Origin: Cyclobacteriaceae bacterium
GTDB taxonomy: Bacteria; Bacteroidota; Bacteroidia; Cytophagales; Cyclobacteriaceae
Length of the DNA stretch: 64,000 nt
Direction of reading: 5' to 3'
NCBI GenBank assembly: GCA_028281285.1
Contig: JANQKF010000004.1
Coordinates: forward strand, 32,264-96,263
In this document: piece after piece, positions 49,015 through 58,086 of the stretch
How positions within the stretch are numbered: the first letter of the stretch is position 1
Layout of the letters: every line of letters begins with the position of its first letter
The notes under the pieces: model-generated
Database searches by the model: none
What the model saw: only the letters and a program-made list of their open reading frames with translations
What the model was told of the DNA's origin: nothing
Program-made: the position numbers and the translations under genes

Positions 49015-49671
49015 CTAGAGTGTCTCTTTTTTGAGTGTTTTGATGTCTGCGATAAGTTGTGCTACAGCCGTTTTGTTCAGTCCATTATAGATTCCACGGA
49101 TGTGACGGCTTTTATCGATCAAGACAAAATTTTCCGTGTGCAGGAATTCATCGATGTCCTTTTCCAGTCCTTGATCTTCTTCCACAAAGTAGGATTTTCG
49201 ACCAAGATTGTAGATCGTTTCTCGATCACCTGTGAGCAAATGCCACTTGTCAGAATTGATGCCTTTGACCTCAGCGTAAGACTTCAGTACTTCCACATCG
49301 TCAATCTTCGGGGTGACAGAATGAGATAGCAATAATATTTCAGGGTCATTCAAAAACTCATCTTGTAGCAGCGCCATATTGGATGTCATCTTTGGGCATA
49401 TTCCCGGGCAGGTAGTAAAGAAGAAATCGGCCACATAGATTTTTCCATCTAAATTTTCCTCGGTAAACTTTTCACCGTTCTGATTAATCAACTCGAATGG
49501 AGGAATTCTATGATAACTCTTCAGGTAAACGCTATCCGGGCTGATCCATTGAGGAGTAAAGGAAGCCTCTTGATAGTAAGGTAGTGTATCCACACGGCTT
49601 GTTTTTTCCTCTGGTGATGAACATGCAATTGCAAATGAGAAGGCCAATATGTATGAATACTTAGTTTTCAT
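49015..49671 (-). CDS. SCO-family copper chaperone/thioredoxin-like lipoprotein
   Basis: 218 residues: lipobox ending FAIAC (C17), then the SCO1/SenC thioredoxin fold with copper ligands FFTTCPGICPKMTSNM (CxxxC) and the His of LLSHSVTP, plus GDRETIYNLGRKSYF. SCO proteins help mature cytochrome c oxidase CuA or act as reductases. The start lies 11 bases inside the end of the YwqK-like gene, so it is the last of a coupled three-gene operon. Confidence 0.92.
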   Translation of the reverse strand: MKTKYSYILAFSFAIACSSPEEKTSRVDTLPYYQEASFTPQWISPDSVYLKSYHRIPPFELINQNGEKFTEENLDGKIYVADFFFTTCPGICPKMTSNMALLQDEFLNDPEILLLSHSVTPKIDDVEVLKSYAEVKGINSDKWHLLTGDRETIYNLGRKSYFVEEDQGLEKDIDEFLHTENFVLIDKSRHIRGIYNGLNKTAVAQLIADIKTLKKETL

Positions 49672-50242
49672 AGATGATATTTTCGTCTTTCAGTTCAAAG
49701 CAGAGGTTGGCTCTTTTCAAACCAAAAATCCTCCCATTCTTTGCTTCGTAATTGTTGTAGAGTTTCCCGTTTTCTCTCCATGCTTTTTGCAGACCGACCT
49801 CAATTCCATATTCAAGGTTGATCTCTTTAAAAGGTTCTCCGGTTTTATACCATTGTAATTGTTTGCCATGTGCCTCACCTTGTTCGTAAGTAGATTCTGA
49901 ACGTAGATTTCCATTGCGCCACCAGGAATATCCTTTACCATGGAGCAGGCCGTTTTCATAGCTCGCCTGATAGCTTTGAATACCATCTGGATACCATTTT
50001 TTCAGCATACCATGCCTTTTGCCATTGACGAATTCTGCACTTTCGGCCAGAGTATTGTCAGGATAATGGGCGTTGGCAACTCCTGTAAATGGCGTTTGAT
50101 CATAATAGAATAGTCCCTCGTTGGGCTTGAGCTCAAGCTGAGACTTATCGATTTTGAGCAAGTGCTGTGAAGCCTGCTGAAGAGCAGGTTCACACGCACT
50201 CACAACTGCGAGTATTATGAAACTAATATTAATTAATCGCAT
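49661..50242 (-). CDS. MORN-repeat (YwqK-like) lipoprotein
   Basis: 193 residues with a signal and lipobox ending AVVSAC, then MORN-like repeats: YPDNTLAESAEFVNGKRHG, WYPDGIQSYQASYENGLLHG, WWRNGNLRSESTYEQGEAHG, WYKTGEPFKEINLEYGIEVG and WRENGKLYNNYEAKNGRIFG. Annotation pipelines often name such proteins antitoxin YwqK, but nothing here suggests a toxin; a secreted repeat protein on the cell surface is more likely. It overlaps the start of the SCO gene and the end of the YHYH gene (14 bases). Confidence 0.85.
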   Translation of the reverse strand: MRLINISFIILAVVSACEPALQQASQHLLKIDKSQLELKPNEGLFYYDQTPFTGVANAHYPDNTLAESAEFVNGKRHGMLKKWYPDGIQSYQASYENGLLHGKGYSWWRNGNLRSESTYEQGEAHGKQLQWYKTGEPFKEINLEYGIEVGLQKAWRENGKLYNNYEAKNGRIFGLKRANLCFELKDENIIYEN

Positions 50243-50987
50243 TCGGTGTTCCTTGATAATCTCCCGGAAATAGTATGTAGTACAGGTTCAAGTAAAGTTC
50301 GTTCTGTATGTGATAGTGATATTCACCATCCGGATTATGCGGAGTTGGCCCAAAGTGCCCTCCTGATTCATCGAGGTCTGTTGGGTAATCTCCCGAAGGG
50401 TAGTCTCTTCGACCATAGAGGAAGAATCCATCCGAGATAATGCCGATTAGTTCCTGGTCATCATTCGACCATGCTTTTGGCTCAAGGTGATAATGATAGC
50501 TTTGAGGGCCTGTATGTGCTCCTGTATAATCCAAAGACGGGGCAGCATTGTCCAGTGGTACATTTGGACCTTCCTGATCATTATAAATTACCGATCCACT
50601 GATGGCTATACCAATTGCCCCCAGACCTGTCGATGATGTTGTTGATGCTCTTTCGGGATTCAATGGAACCCGCAGGGTATAGGACCCATTGAATTCATCG
50701 ATATTCCCTGGTGCCATTTGAGCCGTAGAGGTTACGGTAGGTTCTATGTACAGGGCATGTGTGGTCGACCAATAAGGTGAGGTATGATTAGGTAGTCCGT
50801 TGGTTTCGATAACTACTTCGTTTCCATCGATATAGATCGTGGTATTGTCAGAATCAAACATGTCAAATGCAGCGGAGAGCTCTTCAATATTTCCACCTGT
50901 GCCGTCATCTGAATCATCGCTGTTGCTGCAGCCAAATCCGATCAGAAGTACTGCGCTCAAAAGAATAAGTTTGGAGTAAGCTTTCAT
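50229..50987 (-). CDS. YHYH-domain lipoprotein
   Basis: 252 residues from the ATG at 50987 (an upstream frame to 51044 lacks a good signal). Signal with lipobox LLIGFGC, an acidic linker, and a beta-rich domain carrying paired YHYH motifs: SYHYHLEPKAW and GEYHYHIQNEL, with IGIISDGFFLYGRR between them. The Tyr-His repeats suggest metal or heme contact. YHYH genes are often found near SCO or copper-related genes in marine bacteria. First gene of the YHYH-MORN-SCO operon, with overlaps of 14 and 11 bases. Confidence 0.85.
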   Translation of the reverse strand: MKAYSKLILLSAVLLIGFGCSNSDDSDDGTGGNIEELSAAFDMFDSDNTTIYIDGNEVVIETNGLPNHTSPYWSTTHALYIEPTVTSTAQMAPGNIDEFNGSYTLRVPLNPERASTTSSTGLGAIGIAISGSVIYNDQEGPNVPLDNAAPSLDYTGAHTGPQSYHYHLEPKAWSNDDQELIGIISDGFFLYGRRDYPSGDYPTDLDESGGHFGPTPHNPDGEYHYHIQNELYLNLYYILFPGDYQGTPNAIN

Positions 50988-51094
50988 CTTGTTTAGTGTG
51001 TTTGAAGAGTTAGATGACTTCGAATACAAAAACTTGCGCATCATTAGAGGAAAAGTTTTTTGACTGCTTAAATTGATATGAAATCATTCCACGA

Positions 51095-51832
51095 ATGAAA
51101 TTTGTCAAAAGAGCTCTATTGGGCCTGATACTACTACTTGTAGCACTATTTCTGGCTGTTTGGTTGCAACAGGTAGATCCGATGCAATATGATTTGGTGG
51201 ATAGTCCACATTTGTTTCCTGATAGTCTGGTGAATTACGACTTCGATCTGGACAGTTTAAAAAAAGTCGTAGGTTCAGACAAAGGACTACCTCCGGGGTT
51301 TGAGCTCCAAGCGCTACTTGCCTATGCAGCCTATCCCGAATTAAAAGGGGTGAAGATTGATATGGTTCTGACCCAGGAAGGAGCTCCGATGGAATCCAAT
51401 TTCAATATCTGGTCGTTGTTTGGGGCAGGAAAAAATCGACAGTATCGAATTTTACTCAATGATGCTGCTGGAACTCCCTATGACGAAATTCTTTTGAGAA
51501 ATCTTCCGTTCGATGCCCAAGTGGGAATTCTTGCTCATGAACTTGGACATGTCGCTTATTACCATCGTCACACCACTTTACAAATTGCCAAATGGGGATT
51601 GAGTTATTTACTTGATGATAATTTTCATGCGACTCATGAGCAGAGCACTGATCTTATGCCCGTTTATCATGGGTTGGGAAGGCAAATCCATGAATATGCT
51701 TGGTATGTACGCTATGACGATTGTTGTGCGGCTGCCTATGCCAAATTCGGTGACCAGTTTATGGATAAATATTATTTGTCGGATAAAGCCATTCAAGAGG
51801 CTATCGACAAGCATCCCTTGTACAATAAATAG
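51095..51832 (+). CDS. Membrane-anchored HExxH zinc metallopeptidase-like protein
   Basis: 245 residues: one N-terminal membrane helix (ALLGLILLLVALFLAVWLQ), a helical and beta middle part, then ILAHELGHVAYYHRH where H148, E149 and H152 form an HExxH zinc site, followed by HATHEQSTDLMPVYHGLG with a candidate third ligand. No family name is certain; the arrangement is of the gluzincin/minigluzincin kind. The active site would face the periplasm. It stands alone and converges with the VOC gene at 51843. Confidence 0.8.
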   Translation: MKFVKRALLGLILLLVALFLAVWLQQVDPMQYDLVDSPHLFPDSLVNYDFDLDSLKKVVGSDKGLPPGFELQALLAYAAYPELKGVKIDMVLTQEGAPMESNFNIWSLFGAGKNRQYRILLNDAAGTPYDEILLRNLPFDAQVGILAHELGHVAYYHRHTTLQIAKWGLSYLLDDNFHATHEQSTDLMPVYHGLGRQIHEYAWYVRYDDCCAAAYAKFGDQFMDKYYLSDKAIQEAIDKHPLYNK

Positions 51833-51842
51833 TCAGGCGCAT

Positions 51843-52214
51843 CTAGACGTGCTGATCGAAGAGAAGTGTATTCCCATCAGGATCTGTGACCATAAAGTTT
51901 GCTGGGCCTGCGGTGCTTTCATCCGCTTCAGATAATAGTGGAATGCCTTGCGCCTTCAAATGCTTTTGAATATCACGTACATCATTATACTCCTCCAGCG
52001 TCTGTGCGCTTTGATCCCATCCGGGATTAAAGGTCATGATATTGCCTTCAAACATTCCCTGAAACAGTCCAATTACGATGTGATCGTTCTTCATTATTAG
52101 GTAATTCTGCTCTATATCTCCGGCATATACCTCGAATCCCAGGTTTTCATAAAAGGCTTTTGAAGCGTGAATGTCCTTGACGTTCAGGCTTACGGAAAAT
52201 GCACCCAGTTTCAT
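51843..52214 (-). CDS. VOC superfamily (glyoxalase-like) protein
   Basis: 123 residues: GAFSVSLNVKDIHASKAFYE at the start, LIMKNDHIVIGLFQ, and GPANFMVTDPDGNTLLFDQH at the end. It is similar in length to the VOC protein at 43817 but from a different subgroup. The metal ligand pattern is incomplete by eye; substrate unknown. It ends 5 bases before the dienelactone hydrolase gene on the same strand. Confidence 0.86.
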   Translation of the reverse strand: MKLGAFSVSLNVKDIHASKAFYENLGFEVYAGDIEQNYLIMKNDHIVIGLFQGMFEGNIMTFNPGWDQSAQTLEEYNDVRDIQKHLKAQGIPLLSEADESTAGPANFMVTDPDGNTLLFDQHV

Positions 52215-52219
52215 TCGTT

Positions 52220-53107
52220 TTAGCTCAGTTTTTCTTTAAAGAAAGCGATGGTTCTGTCCCAGGCCAGTGTGGCTGCAGCTTCATCATATCTGCCTGTGGT
52301 ATTGTTGTGAAATCCGTGATTGACATCAGGATACATGTGTGCTACATATTCCTTATTGTTCTTTTTCAATTCAGCTTCATAAGCAGGCCATCCGGCATTT
52401 ACGCGCTTATCAAGACCGGCATATTGAAGCATCAAAGGCGCCTGAATTTTCGGAACATCCTCAGCAGAAGGTTGACCTCCATAAAAGGGCACGGCTGCAT
52501 TCAATGTTGGTAAACGCACGGCCATCATATTAGAAATCCAGCCACCAAAGCAAAAACCAACCACACCTACTTTCCCAGTACAATCCGGATGACTTTTTAG
52601 GTATTCATAAGCTGCTATAAAGTCTTCGAGCATTTTGTTCCGGTCCCTCTTCCTTTGCATGGTTCTTCCATCATCATCATTTCCAGGATAGCCTCCTAAT
52701 GGGGTAAGCGCATCCGGAGCTACCGTAATAAACCCAGCGGTAGCACCTCTTCGTCCCACATCTTCGATATAAGGGTTGAGACCTCTGTTTTCATGCACGA
52801 CCACAATTCCAGGCACTTTACCAGACATGTTATCGGGTTTGGAAAGGAGGGCCTTCATTTTACCACCACCTTTGGGAGAGTCATAGTGGATATAATCTGA
52901 CTCAATTCTCGGATCATCCGGTTCAACGGTAGTTGTGGTTTCATAATCCGGCATCATGGCGCCCATCAATGAAGCCACCGTTACCCCTCCAACCGCATAG
53001 AGGGAGAGTTTTTCGATAAATTGTCTTCTCTCCAGCTTATTGTGCGCGTATTGATCATAAAGATCAAATACATCCTGATGTATATCTTCTTTTTTGAGCT
53101 TTTCCAT
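52220..53107 (-). CDS. Dienelactone hydrolase-family protein with TAT-like signal
   Basis: 295 residues. The N-terminus carries a twin-arginine-like signal ([18 protein letters not shown]), then a dienelactone hydrolase domain with Cys nucleophile in [12 protein letters not shown], an Asp in YAGLDKRV and the His of DVNHGFHNN. The catalytic triad Cys-Asp-His is complete. A hydrophobic segment after the RR suggests export or membrane attachment. It is 5 bases upstream of the VOC gene. Confidence 0.88.
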   Translation of the reverse strand: MEKLKKEDIHQDVFDLYDQYAHNKLERRQFIEKLSLYAVGGVTVASLMGAMMPDYETTTTVEPDDPRIESDYIHYDSPKGGGKMKALLSKPDNMSGKVPGIVVVHENRGLNPYIEDVGRRGATAGFITVAPDALTPLGGYPGNDDDGRTMQRKRDRNKMLEDFIAAYEYLKSHPDCTGKVGVVGFCFGGWISNMMAVRLPTLNAAVPFYGGQPSAEDVPKIQAPLMLQYAGLDKRVNAGWPAYEAELKKNNKEYVAHMYPDVNHGFHNNTTGRYDEAAATLAWDRTIAFFKEKLS

Positions 53108-53164
53108 GATGAATTGATTTGGTCAGTTTCTGTTATAAGTTAATAATTCTTCTCTCCAAATGCG

Positions 53165-55024
53165 CTATTTGAGCCAGCGTTTAAACCAGGCTTCAAGTCG
53201 CTGATACATGTCCACACGATTCATCGGGTTTCGGAAACCATGAGGCTCACCAGGGTAGGAGTGACTTTCGAAAACCTTACCTTCCTTCTTTAAAATCTCG
53301 ACTGCCAATTCATACTGTCGGAAAGGTGCACGTACGTCTTTTTCGCCATGCATAATCAGCAATGGTGTTCTTACTTGATGCACTCTGGAAAGCGCATTGC
53401 TTACCGCATAGATTTCCGGCTTTTCCTCAGGTGAACCGCTGTGGCCGGTTTTGATAAAGATTTTTCCCAATCGATCGGCATTGGTATAGGCATCGCTAAA
53501 GTCGTAGATGCCCGCCATTGGAACGGCCGCATTGAACGCATTGGGAGCCTGAGAAATAGCTGCCATGGAGGTGATTCCGCCATAACTGTATCCATAGATT
53601 CCCACTTTGCCGTTCGACCAATCCTGTTCCCGAATAAAGGTGGCAGCATGAGCCGCATCCAGTGCTTGACCATGACCCCAGTCGTTGGTTCCTAAATCCT
53701 GAAAAGGCCTTCCGAAACCTGAGCCACCTCGGTAATTTACAATGAGCACTATGTAGCCTTGTTGCGCCAGATACTGTTCGGTGAGGTTTAATTGCTTGTA
53801 AGCTGTGTTGGTTCCTCCACCATGCACCATAACCAAAGCAGGATATTCATTTCTGGGGTTGAAATTGGGGGGATTGAATCTGTAAGCTTGGATGTAAAGC
53901 CCATCATAGCTGCGATAACTGATTTCCGTTGGTTCGACTAGTCCTTCCCATTTGGTGGATACGTTAGTCAGTTGGACAGGTGACCCACCTGATAAACGAA
54001 TCATATCAACTTCATTGCCTCGAGTCGAGTTGGAGCGCACGAAAATGAAGCGTGTGGCTCTTTTTGAGGAATGATAGCTACGAAAGGTTCCACCCATGTT
54101 GGTTACCCGGGTAGCCACGCCACCTTGCGATGGTACTCTCCAAAGTTCTACCTCCGAACGTTCCTGATAAGGAAAGAAAATCTCTGATCCATCGGCTGAC
54201 CATTTCACCGTGTGATTGTGTAGCAAGTCAGTGGCATGAATTTGCATATCCAAAATCTCTTCGGTGCCCTTTTCAGGCTCGAGAATGTAGATATAGGAGA
54301 GGTCTTCGTACCAATATTCGTCTTTAGCCACAGCCATCAACGCAATTTTTGATCCATCCGGTGACCACACAGGAGTAGACATCGCCATCAACTTCTTCGA
54401 GATTTGGCGTTCTTTCCCGGATTCAATATTGATCAACCAGATATCATCTTCCCAATAATCTGCTTTGTTAGAATAGAAAGCTATTTGTTTACCATCCGGA
54501 GACCAGGCTGGAGCGAATCGAAAATCATCGTTGGCCATGGACTCATTGGTCAGTTGTCTGGGCTCCGCAGATCCGTCTGCCGGAACGATCCAAATATCAT
54601 TGTGCCCGCCTCTTGTTGAGTAAAAAGCAATTTGGCTGCCGTCTGGAGAGGGACGGGCTGCGCGTTCCCCATACTCGTCATTCGTAATTCTAACTGGTTT
54701 TGACCCTGAACGAATTCGTTTGGTCCACAGATCACCTTGGTAGGAATAAAGGACTCTTCTACCGTCATCAAACCAAACGGGAGAGGAGCCCGAAGTCCAA
54801 AATGTGGGTTCGTCCCCTCCATTAGAAGGAATAATAAAGAGACCGGATTGATCTACAGTTCGAGCTGTGAAAATCACTTTCGACCCATCCGGGGAAATGG
54901 CCGCTTGACGAACACCATAGTTTTTTGTGAAGATATTTTCCCATGTCAGTGGAAGTTCCTGAGCATTGGTGATGATTGAAATGAACAGACTAAAAGACAA
55001 AAAGGAAATACGCGAGAGCTTCAT
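53165..55024 (-). CDS. S9-family serine peptidase (acylaminoacyl-peptidase-like), exported
   Basis: 619 residues from the ATG at 55024, which gives a signal peptide (ISFLSFSLFISIITNAQ); the upstream in-frame extension is not natural. N-terminal beta-propeller with repeated PD40-type blades (IAFYSTRGGHNDIWIVPADG, IAFYSNKADYWEDDIWLINI) and a C-terminal hydrolase domain: GIYGYSYGGITS (GxSxGG, Ser), HGEKDVRAP (Asp) and PGEPHGFRNP (His). A periplasmic oligopeptidase. Divergent from the GNAT gene at 55114. Confidence 0.92.
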   Translation of the reverse strand: MKLSRISFLSFSLFISIITNAQELPLTWENIFTKNYGVRQAAISPDGSKVIFTARTVDQSGLFIIPSNGGDEPTFWTSGSSPVWFDDGRRVLYSYQGDLWTKRIRSGSKPVRITNDEYGERAARPSPDGSQIAFYSTRGGHNDIWIVPADGSAEPRQLTNESMANDDFRFAPAWSPDGKQIAFYSNKADYWEDDIWLINIESGKERQISKKLMAMSTPVWSPDGSKIALMAVAKDEYWYEDLSYIYILEPEKGTEEILDMQIHATDLLHNHTVKWSADGSEIFFPYQERSEVELWRVPSQGGVATRVTNMGGTFRSYHSSKRATRFIFVRSNSTRGNEVDMIRLSGGSPVQLTNVSTKWEGLVEPTEISYRSYDGLYIQAYRFNPPNFNPRNEYPALVMVHGGGTNTAYKQLNLTEQYLAQQGYIVLIVNYRGGSGFGRPFQDLGTNDWGHGQALDAAHAATFIREQDWSNGKVGIYGYSYGGITSMAAISQAPNAFNAAVPMAGIYDFSDAYTNADRLGKIFIKTGHSGSPEEKPEIYAVSNALSRVHQVRTPLLIMHGEKDVRAPFRQYELAVEILKKEGKVFESHSYPGEPHGFRNPMNRVDMYQRLEAWFKRWLK

Positions 55025-55113
55025 GGGTAAAAACCGATTGATGATTCTTTGTTGAAAAATAAACATTCGTAATTCTTCCTCATCACCTTTCATGGAATCG
55101 ACTAATTTTAAGC

Positions 55114-55596
55114 ATGCTTATTCGTAAGGCAACTGACAAGGATCAAGAGGCTATTTGGGAAATTGCCAGGGAAGTGATCGCCACCGCAGAAGGGTTAGTC
55201 TTCTACCCCGATTCCAGTAAAGAAAAGATGCTTGATTTTTGGTGCAACCCCAAGCGTCATGTATATGTAACTGAGATAGAGGGAGAGGTATTAGGGACTT
55301 ATTTCTTATGTGACAATCAGCCGGATATGGGATCACACGTAGCCAATGGTGGTTATATGACTCATCCGAAAGCTGGAGGTAAGGGGATAGGCTATGCAAT
55401 GGGTGAGCACTCGATCGAAGAAGCAAGAAGACTTGGTTATAGATCGATGCAATTCAATATTGTGTTCAAGTCTAATGAGCGAGCAGTTAGGCTCTGGCAA
55501 AAGTTAGGCTTTGAAATCGTGGGGGAACTCCCTGAAGTGGTTGATTTACCCAATTTAGGGCTTACCAATGCCTATGTAATGTGGAGGAGGGTCTAG
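55114..55596 (+). CDS. GNAT-family N-acetyltransferase
   Basis: 160 residues of GNAT fold: MLIRKATDKDQEAIWEIARE, GTYFLCDNQPD, the acetyl-CoA loop AGGKGIGYAMGEHSIEEARR and the C-terminal FNIVFKSNERAVRLWQKLGF. Substrate unknown. Divergent from the S9 peptidase and overlapping by 4 bases at the 3' end with the convergent DUF6515 gene. Confidence 0.9.
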   Translation: MLIRKATDKDQEAIWEIAREVIATAEGLVFYPDSSKEKMLDFWCNPKRHVYVTEIEGEVLGTYFLCDNQPDMGSHVANGGYMTHPKAGGKGIGYAMGEHSIEEARRLGYRSMQFNIVFKSNERAVRLWQKLGFEIVGELPEVVDLPNLGLTNAYVMWRRV

Positions 55597-56123
55597 TTTG
55601 TAACCAAACCCACTTCCTTACCAACTACTTCATATTTCAGTGAATTGTCGATAATAGCTTCTTTATAGTAGTAACCATCCAACTCAAAATACTTTTTGCC
55701 ATCGATAATGACCATTTCGTGGCCTTCAGGAAGGCTTGGAACGATTGCGCCTATGGGAGGTGCAATCACCTCATATTCTTTGAAATCTTCGGTCTGTCGA
55801 TAGAACGTTCCGTTGAAATAGAAGAACAAAGAGCCTCGAACTCTGACTTTTATCCGCCTTGCAGGAAGCACTCTTACCCTGATACCAATTGGTGCTGACA
55901 CAACGACAAACTCACGCCCGGCAGGTCTGTAAAACACACCATTGTAGTACCGATAATTTGTGCTTCGATGAGCCACTACCACATGCTGCCGGGTCAACTT
56001 TTTGACTCGCTTTCCTCGTACTATCACCACCTCCTTTTTCACTGTTCTTCTTTGTGCATTAGCGGTCTCTGCTACAAGCCCGATCATAAACACCAATCCC
56101 AAAATCATCATCAACTTCTTCAT
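55593..56123 (-). CDS. DUF6515-family exported protein
   Basis: 176 residues with a signal peptide (MMILGLVFMIGLVAETANAQ) and a basic-rich beta domain with repeated YYNGVFYRP and YFNGTFYRQ strands and a Lys-rich KKYFELDGYYYKE tail, characteristic of DUF6515. Periplasmic location; function unknown. Confidence 0.85.
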   Translation of the reverse strand: MKKLMMILGLVFMIGLVAETANAQRRTVKKEVVIVRGKRVKKLTRQHVVVAHRSTNYRYYNGVFYRPAGREFVVVSAPIGIRVRVLPARRIKVRVRGSLFFYFNGTFYRQTEDFKEYEVIAPPIGAIVPSLPEGHEMVIIDGKKYFELDGYYYKEAIIDNSLKYEVVGKEVGLVTN

Positions 56124-56254
56124 GCACTCTGTCTTTTGCCATTTGATGCTTTCGGTTTACAAAGGTTTAGTAACGCTTCACGGAATTGGTAAGAAATCGG
56201 GGTTTACTTTTTTGGAATGAGTGCGTCAATTTATTGAACCTTCAACCTCAAACT

Positions 56255-56959
56255 ATGTCATTCATCTCCAAGGAAAAGGCCGGTAGCCCACTTATGGCTA
56301 TCGTCTACTTCGTATCCATTTTTGTCATCTCATTCATTGTTCCGGCAGTCATACCCGGTGAAGCCGGAGGGGTTACTTCCATGCTCTTAATTCTGGCGAT
56401 GATCCTTCTCGTGGGCTATTTGAAGGGGGTTGGGACGAGGGAAATTGGCTTGGTGAAACCCAAGTCATGGATAAAAGCTATAGGGTTAGGTCTATTCTAT
56501 GCTATTGTGGTTTTCATTGTTTTTCGGATCTCCCTGGAGCCATTGCTGGAATCCGTCACGGGTACGGAACGTGATTTGAGCAGGTTCGATTATTTAAAGG
56601 GTAACTTATCGGAACTGCTCAATACCATTGTTATTCTCTGGATCACCGCAGCATTTTTTGAGGAAGTTCTCTATAGAGGATTCCTGACTTCAAATGTCGC
56701 TTCGATGCTGAAGTATTCTAAGCTGGGTTGGGGCCTTGGTATTGGTCTGTCAGCACTCATATTTGCTGTTGCCCATGGCTATCAGGGCCTTAGTGGTATT
56801 CTTCTTACGGGTTCAGCAGCACTCTTTTTTACCTGGATTTTCTTTCGACATGGCAAAAACCTTTGGATTCCAATTATTGCTCATGGAATTACTGACACCT
56901 CCGGAGCTTTGCTCGTCTATTTTGATGTATATGAGGAGGTAACCTCTGTTTTCTTTTGA
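56255..56959 (+). CDS. CPBP-family intramembrane glutamic endopeptidase
   Basis: 234 residues from the ATG at 56255, which gives a natural start; an upstream extension would add a poor N-terminus. About six or seven membrane helices with the family's catalytic motifs EEVLYRGFLTS (EExxxR), AVAHGYQG and IAHGITDTSGA. CPBP proteases process signal or CAAX-type peptides or act as bacteriocin immunity proteins. Convergent with the COG4315 lipoprotein gene, with a hairpin repeat between. Confidence 0.9.
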   Translation: MSFISKEKAGSPLMAIVYFVSIFVISFIVPAVIPGEAGGVTSMLLILAMILLVGYLKGVGTREIGLVKPKSWIKAIGLGLFYAIVVFIVFRISLEPLLESVTGTERDLSRFDYLKGNLSELLNTIVILWITAAFFEEVLYRGFLTSNVASMLKYSKLGWGLGIGLSALIFAVAHGYQGLSGILLTGSAALFFTWIFFRHGKNLWIPIIAHGITDTSGALLVYFDVYEEVTSVFF

Positions 56960-56977
56960 GTTGGCTACCAATGGAAA

Positions 56978-57058
56978 ACGTCATTCCCATGAAAATGGGA
57001 ATCTCCTGATAGCTTTTGCTATTCCATTTTGAGATTCCTGTCTTCGCGAGAATGACGT
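56978..57058. repeat. Hairpin-forming intergenic repeat
   Basis: ACGTCATTC (56978-56986) is complementary to GAATGACGT (57050-57058), and GGAATCTC (56998-57005) to GAGATTCC (57031-57038), giving a long imperfect stem. A short relative lies at 22252-22285. It sits between convergent genes and may act as a bidirectional terminator. Confidence 0.65.
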
Positions 57059-57081
57059 CACTTATGTTAAGAGCTCAGTGA

Positions 57082-57852
57082 TTATTGAATCTCTTCCACG
57101 AACCATACGTTGCCTACTTCGTGTCCATTTAAATCTCCTCTTTGGGCATCGTTGGCAAAGTAGTACAGTGGTCTGTTATTGAAGGTAGCATGAATAGTTC
57201 CTTCATTATCAAACGATCCGAAGTCGGTTCCATTCAAAGCTGAAGGCACGGTGAAGCTCTCGGAACTGAATATTGGCCAGTTCGTGAGGCAACCTCCGTT
57301 ACAATTGCTTTCATTGGGGCCGTCATTTTGAAAACGATAAAGTGTGTTGCCAGTCGCATCAACGAGATAGCGAGCATCCTGTCCACCAATGCTTTGTGTT
57401 GCAAGTAACACATCATAATCAGGTTTAGCCACGTACCAGCTGCCTCCCACATTCTCTCCATTCACATCGCCTTGTACGGCATCGTTGGCAAAATAGTACA
57501 GTGGCCATCCCTTGTATGTCATCTGTTCCTGTCCGTCTCCTCGAGTAATCGTTCCGAAATAGCTAGCGTTCAAGCTGGCGGGAATTCGTGGATTCTCGAC
57601 ATTAAAAACAGGCCAACTGGTCACACAACCTCCTTCACAGGCTGATGTACCATTGACATCACGAGTAAAGAAGTATAAGCTTCGACCTTCTCCGTCTGTC
57701 AAAATATTCCCCAAGCTAGTTTCGGTTAATTGGATGTCATATTCCGGAGTTGCATCTCCGTCATTATCGTTACAACTTGAGATGGTAAAGACTGTGAGTA
57801 ATAATAGTAAGGGCAATAGTGTTCCCTTTGAAATTCTGTTCTGCAATTTCAT
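57082..57852 (-). CDS. Lipoprotein with repeated YxFxxD/GGCxxxWP motifs (COG4315-like)
   Basis: 256 residues; lipobox ending FTISSC. Two copies of a domain: LYFFTRDVNGTSACEGGCVT then SWPVF and GWPLYYFANDAVQGDVNG in the first, LYRFQNDGPNESNCNGGCLT then NWPIF and NRPLYYFANDAQRGDLNG in the second. The C-x3-GGC motifs form a conserved site, and the family is thought to be a secreted or surface lipoprotein. Function unknown. Confidence 0.88.
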   Translation of the reverse strand: MKLQNRISKGTLLPLLLLLTVFTISSCNDNDGDATPEYDIQLTETSLGNILTDGEGRSLYFFTRDVNGTSACEGGCVTSWPVFNVENPRIPASLNASYFGTITRGDGQEQMTYKGWPLYYFANDAVQGDVNGENVGGSWYVAKPDYDVLLATQSIGGQDARYLVDATGNTLYRFQNDGPNESNCNGGCLTNWPIFSSESFTVPSALNGTDFGSFDNEGTIHATFNNRPLYYFANDAQRGDLNGHEVGNVWFVEEIQ

Positions 57853-57959
57853 TTTTATTGATTTTAGTTTTATAGATAATTCTGGAATCGATAGGCAACG
57901 AAGTGCCTTTTCATGTTAACAAATCGACTTTAATGGCGGTGGATTGAGTTGCTGCAGGC

Positions 57960-58026
57960 TGTCAAGCAGGCCATTTGGATCCGGTCAATCTGAGGCCGAT
58001 CCCGTTTGAACCGGCCATTTGACTCC
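57960..58026. mobile_element. Possible IS21-type terminal remnant
   Basis: The segment starts TGTCAAGCAGGCCATTTGG and contains GGCCATTTGGATCCGG (57969-57984), GGCCGATCCCGTTTGAACCGG (57994-58014) and GGCCATTTGACTCC (58013-58026). From memory, repeated GGCCA-TTTG-n-CCGG blocks behind a TGT terminus are typical of IS21-family ends. No transposase is seen, so it would be a solo end. Confidence 0.35.
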
Positions 58027-58086
58027 CTATACCAAGATCAATTTTAAAAGGCTGCGATGATGATTAAAAAAATGGAAATTTTGTTT

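Noticed and set aside
49661..50242. Toxin-antitoxin system by YwqK naming
   Set aside because: The protein is a MORN-like repeat lipoprotein in an operon with YHYH and SCO genes; there is no toxin-like neighbour.
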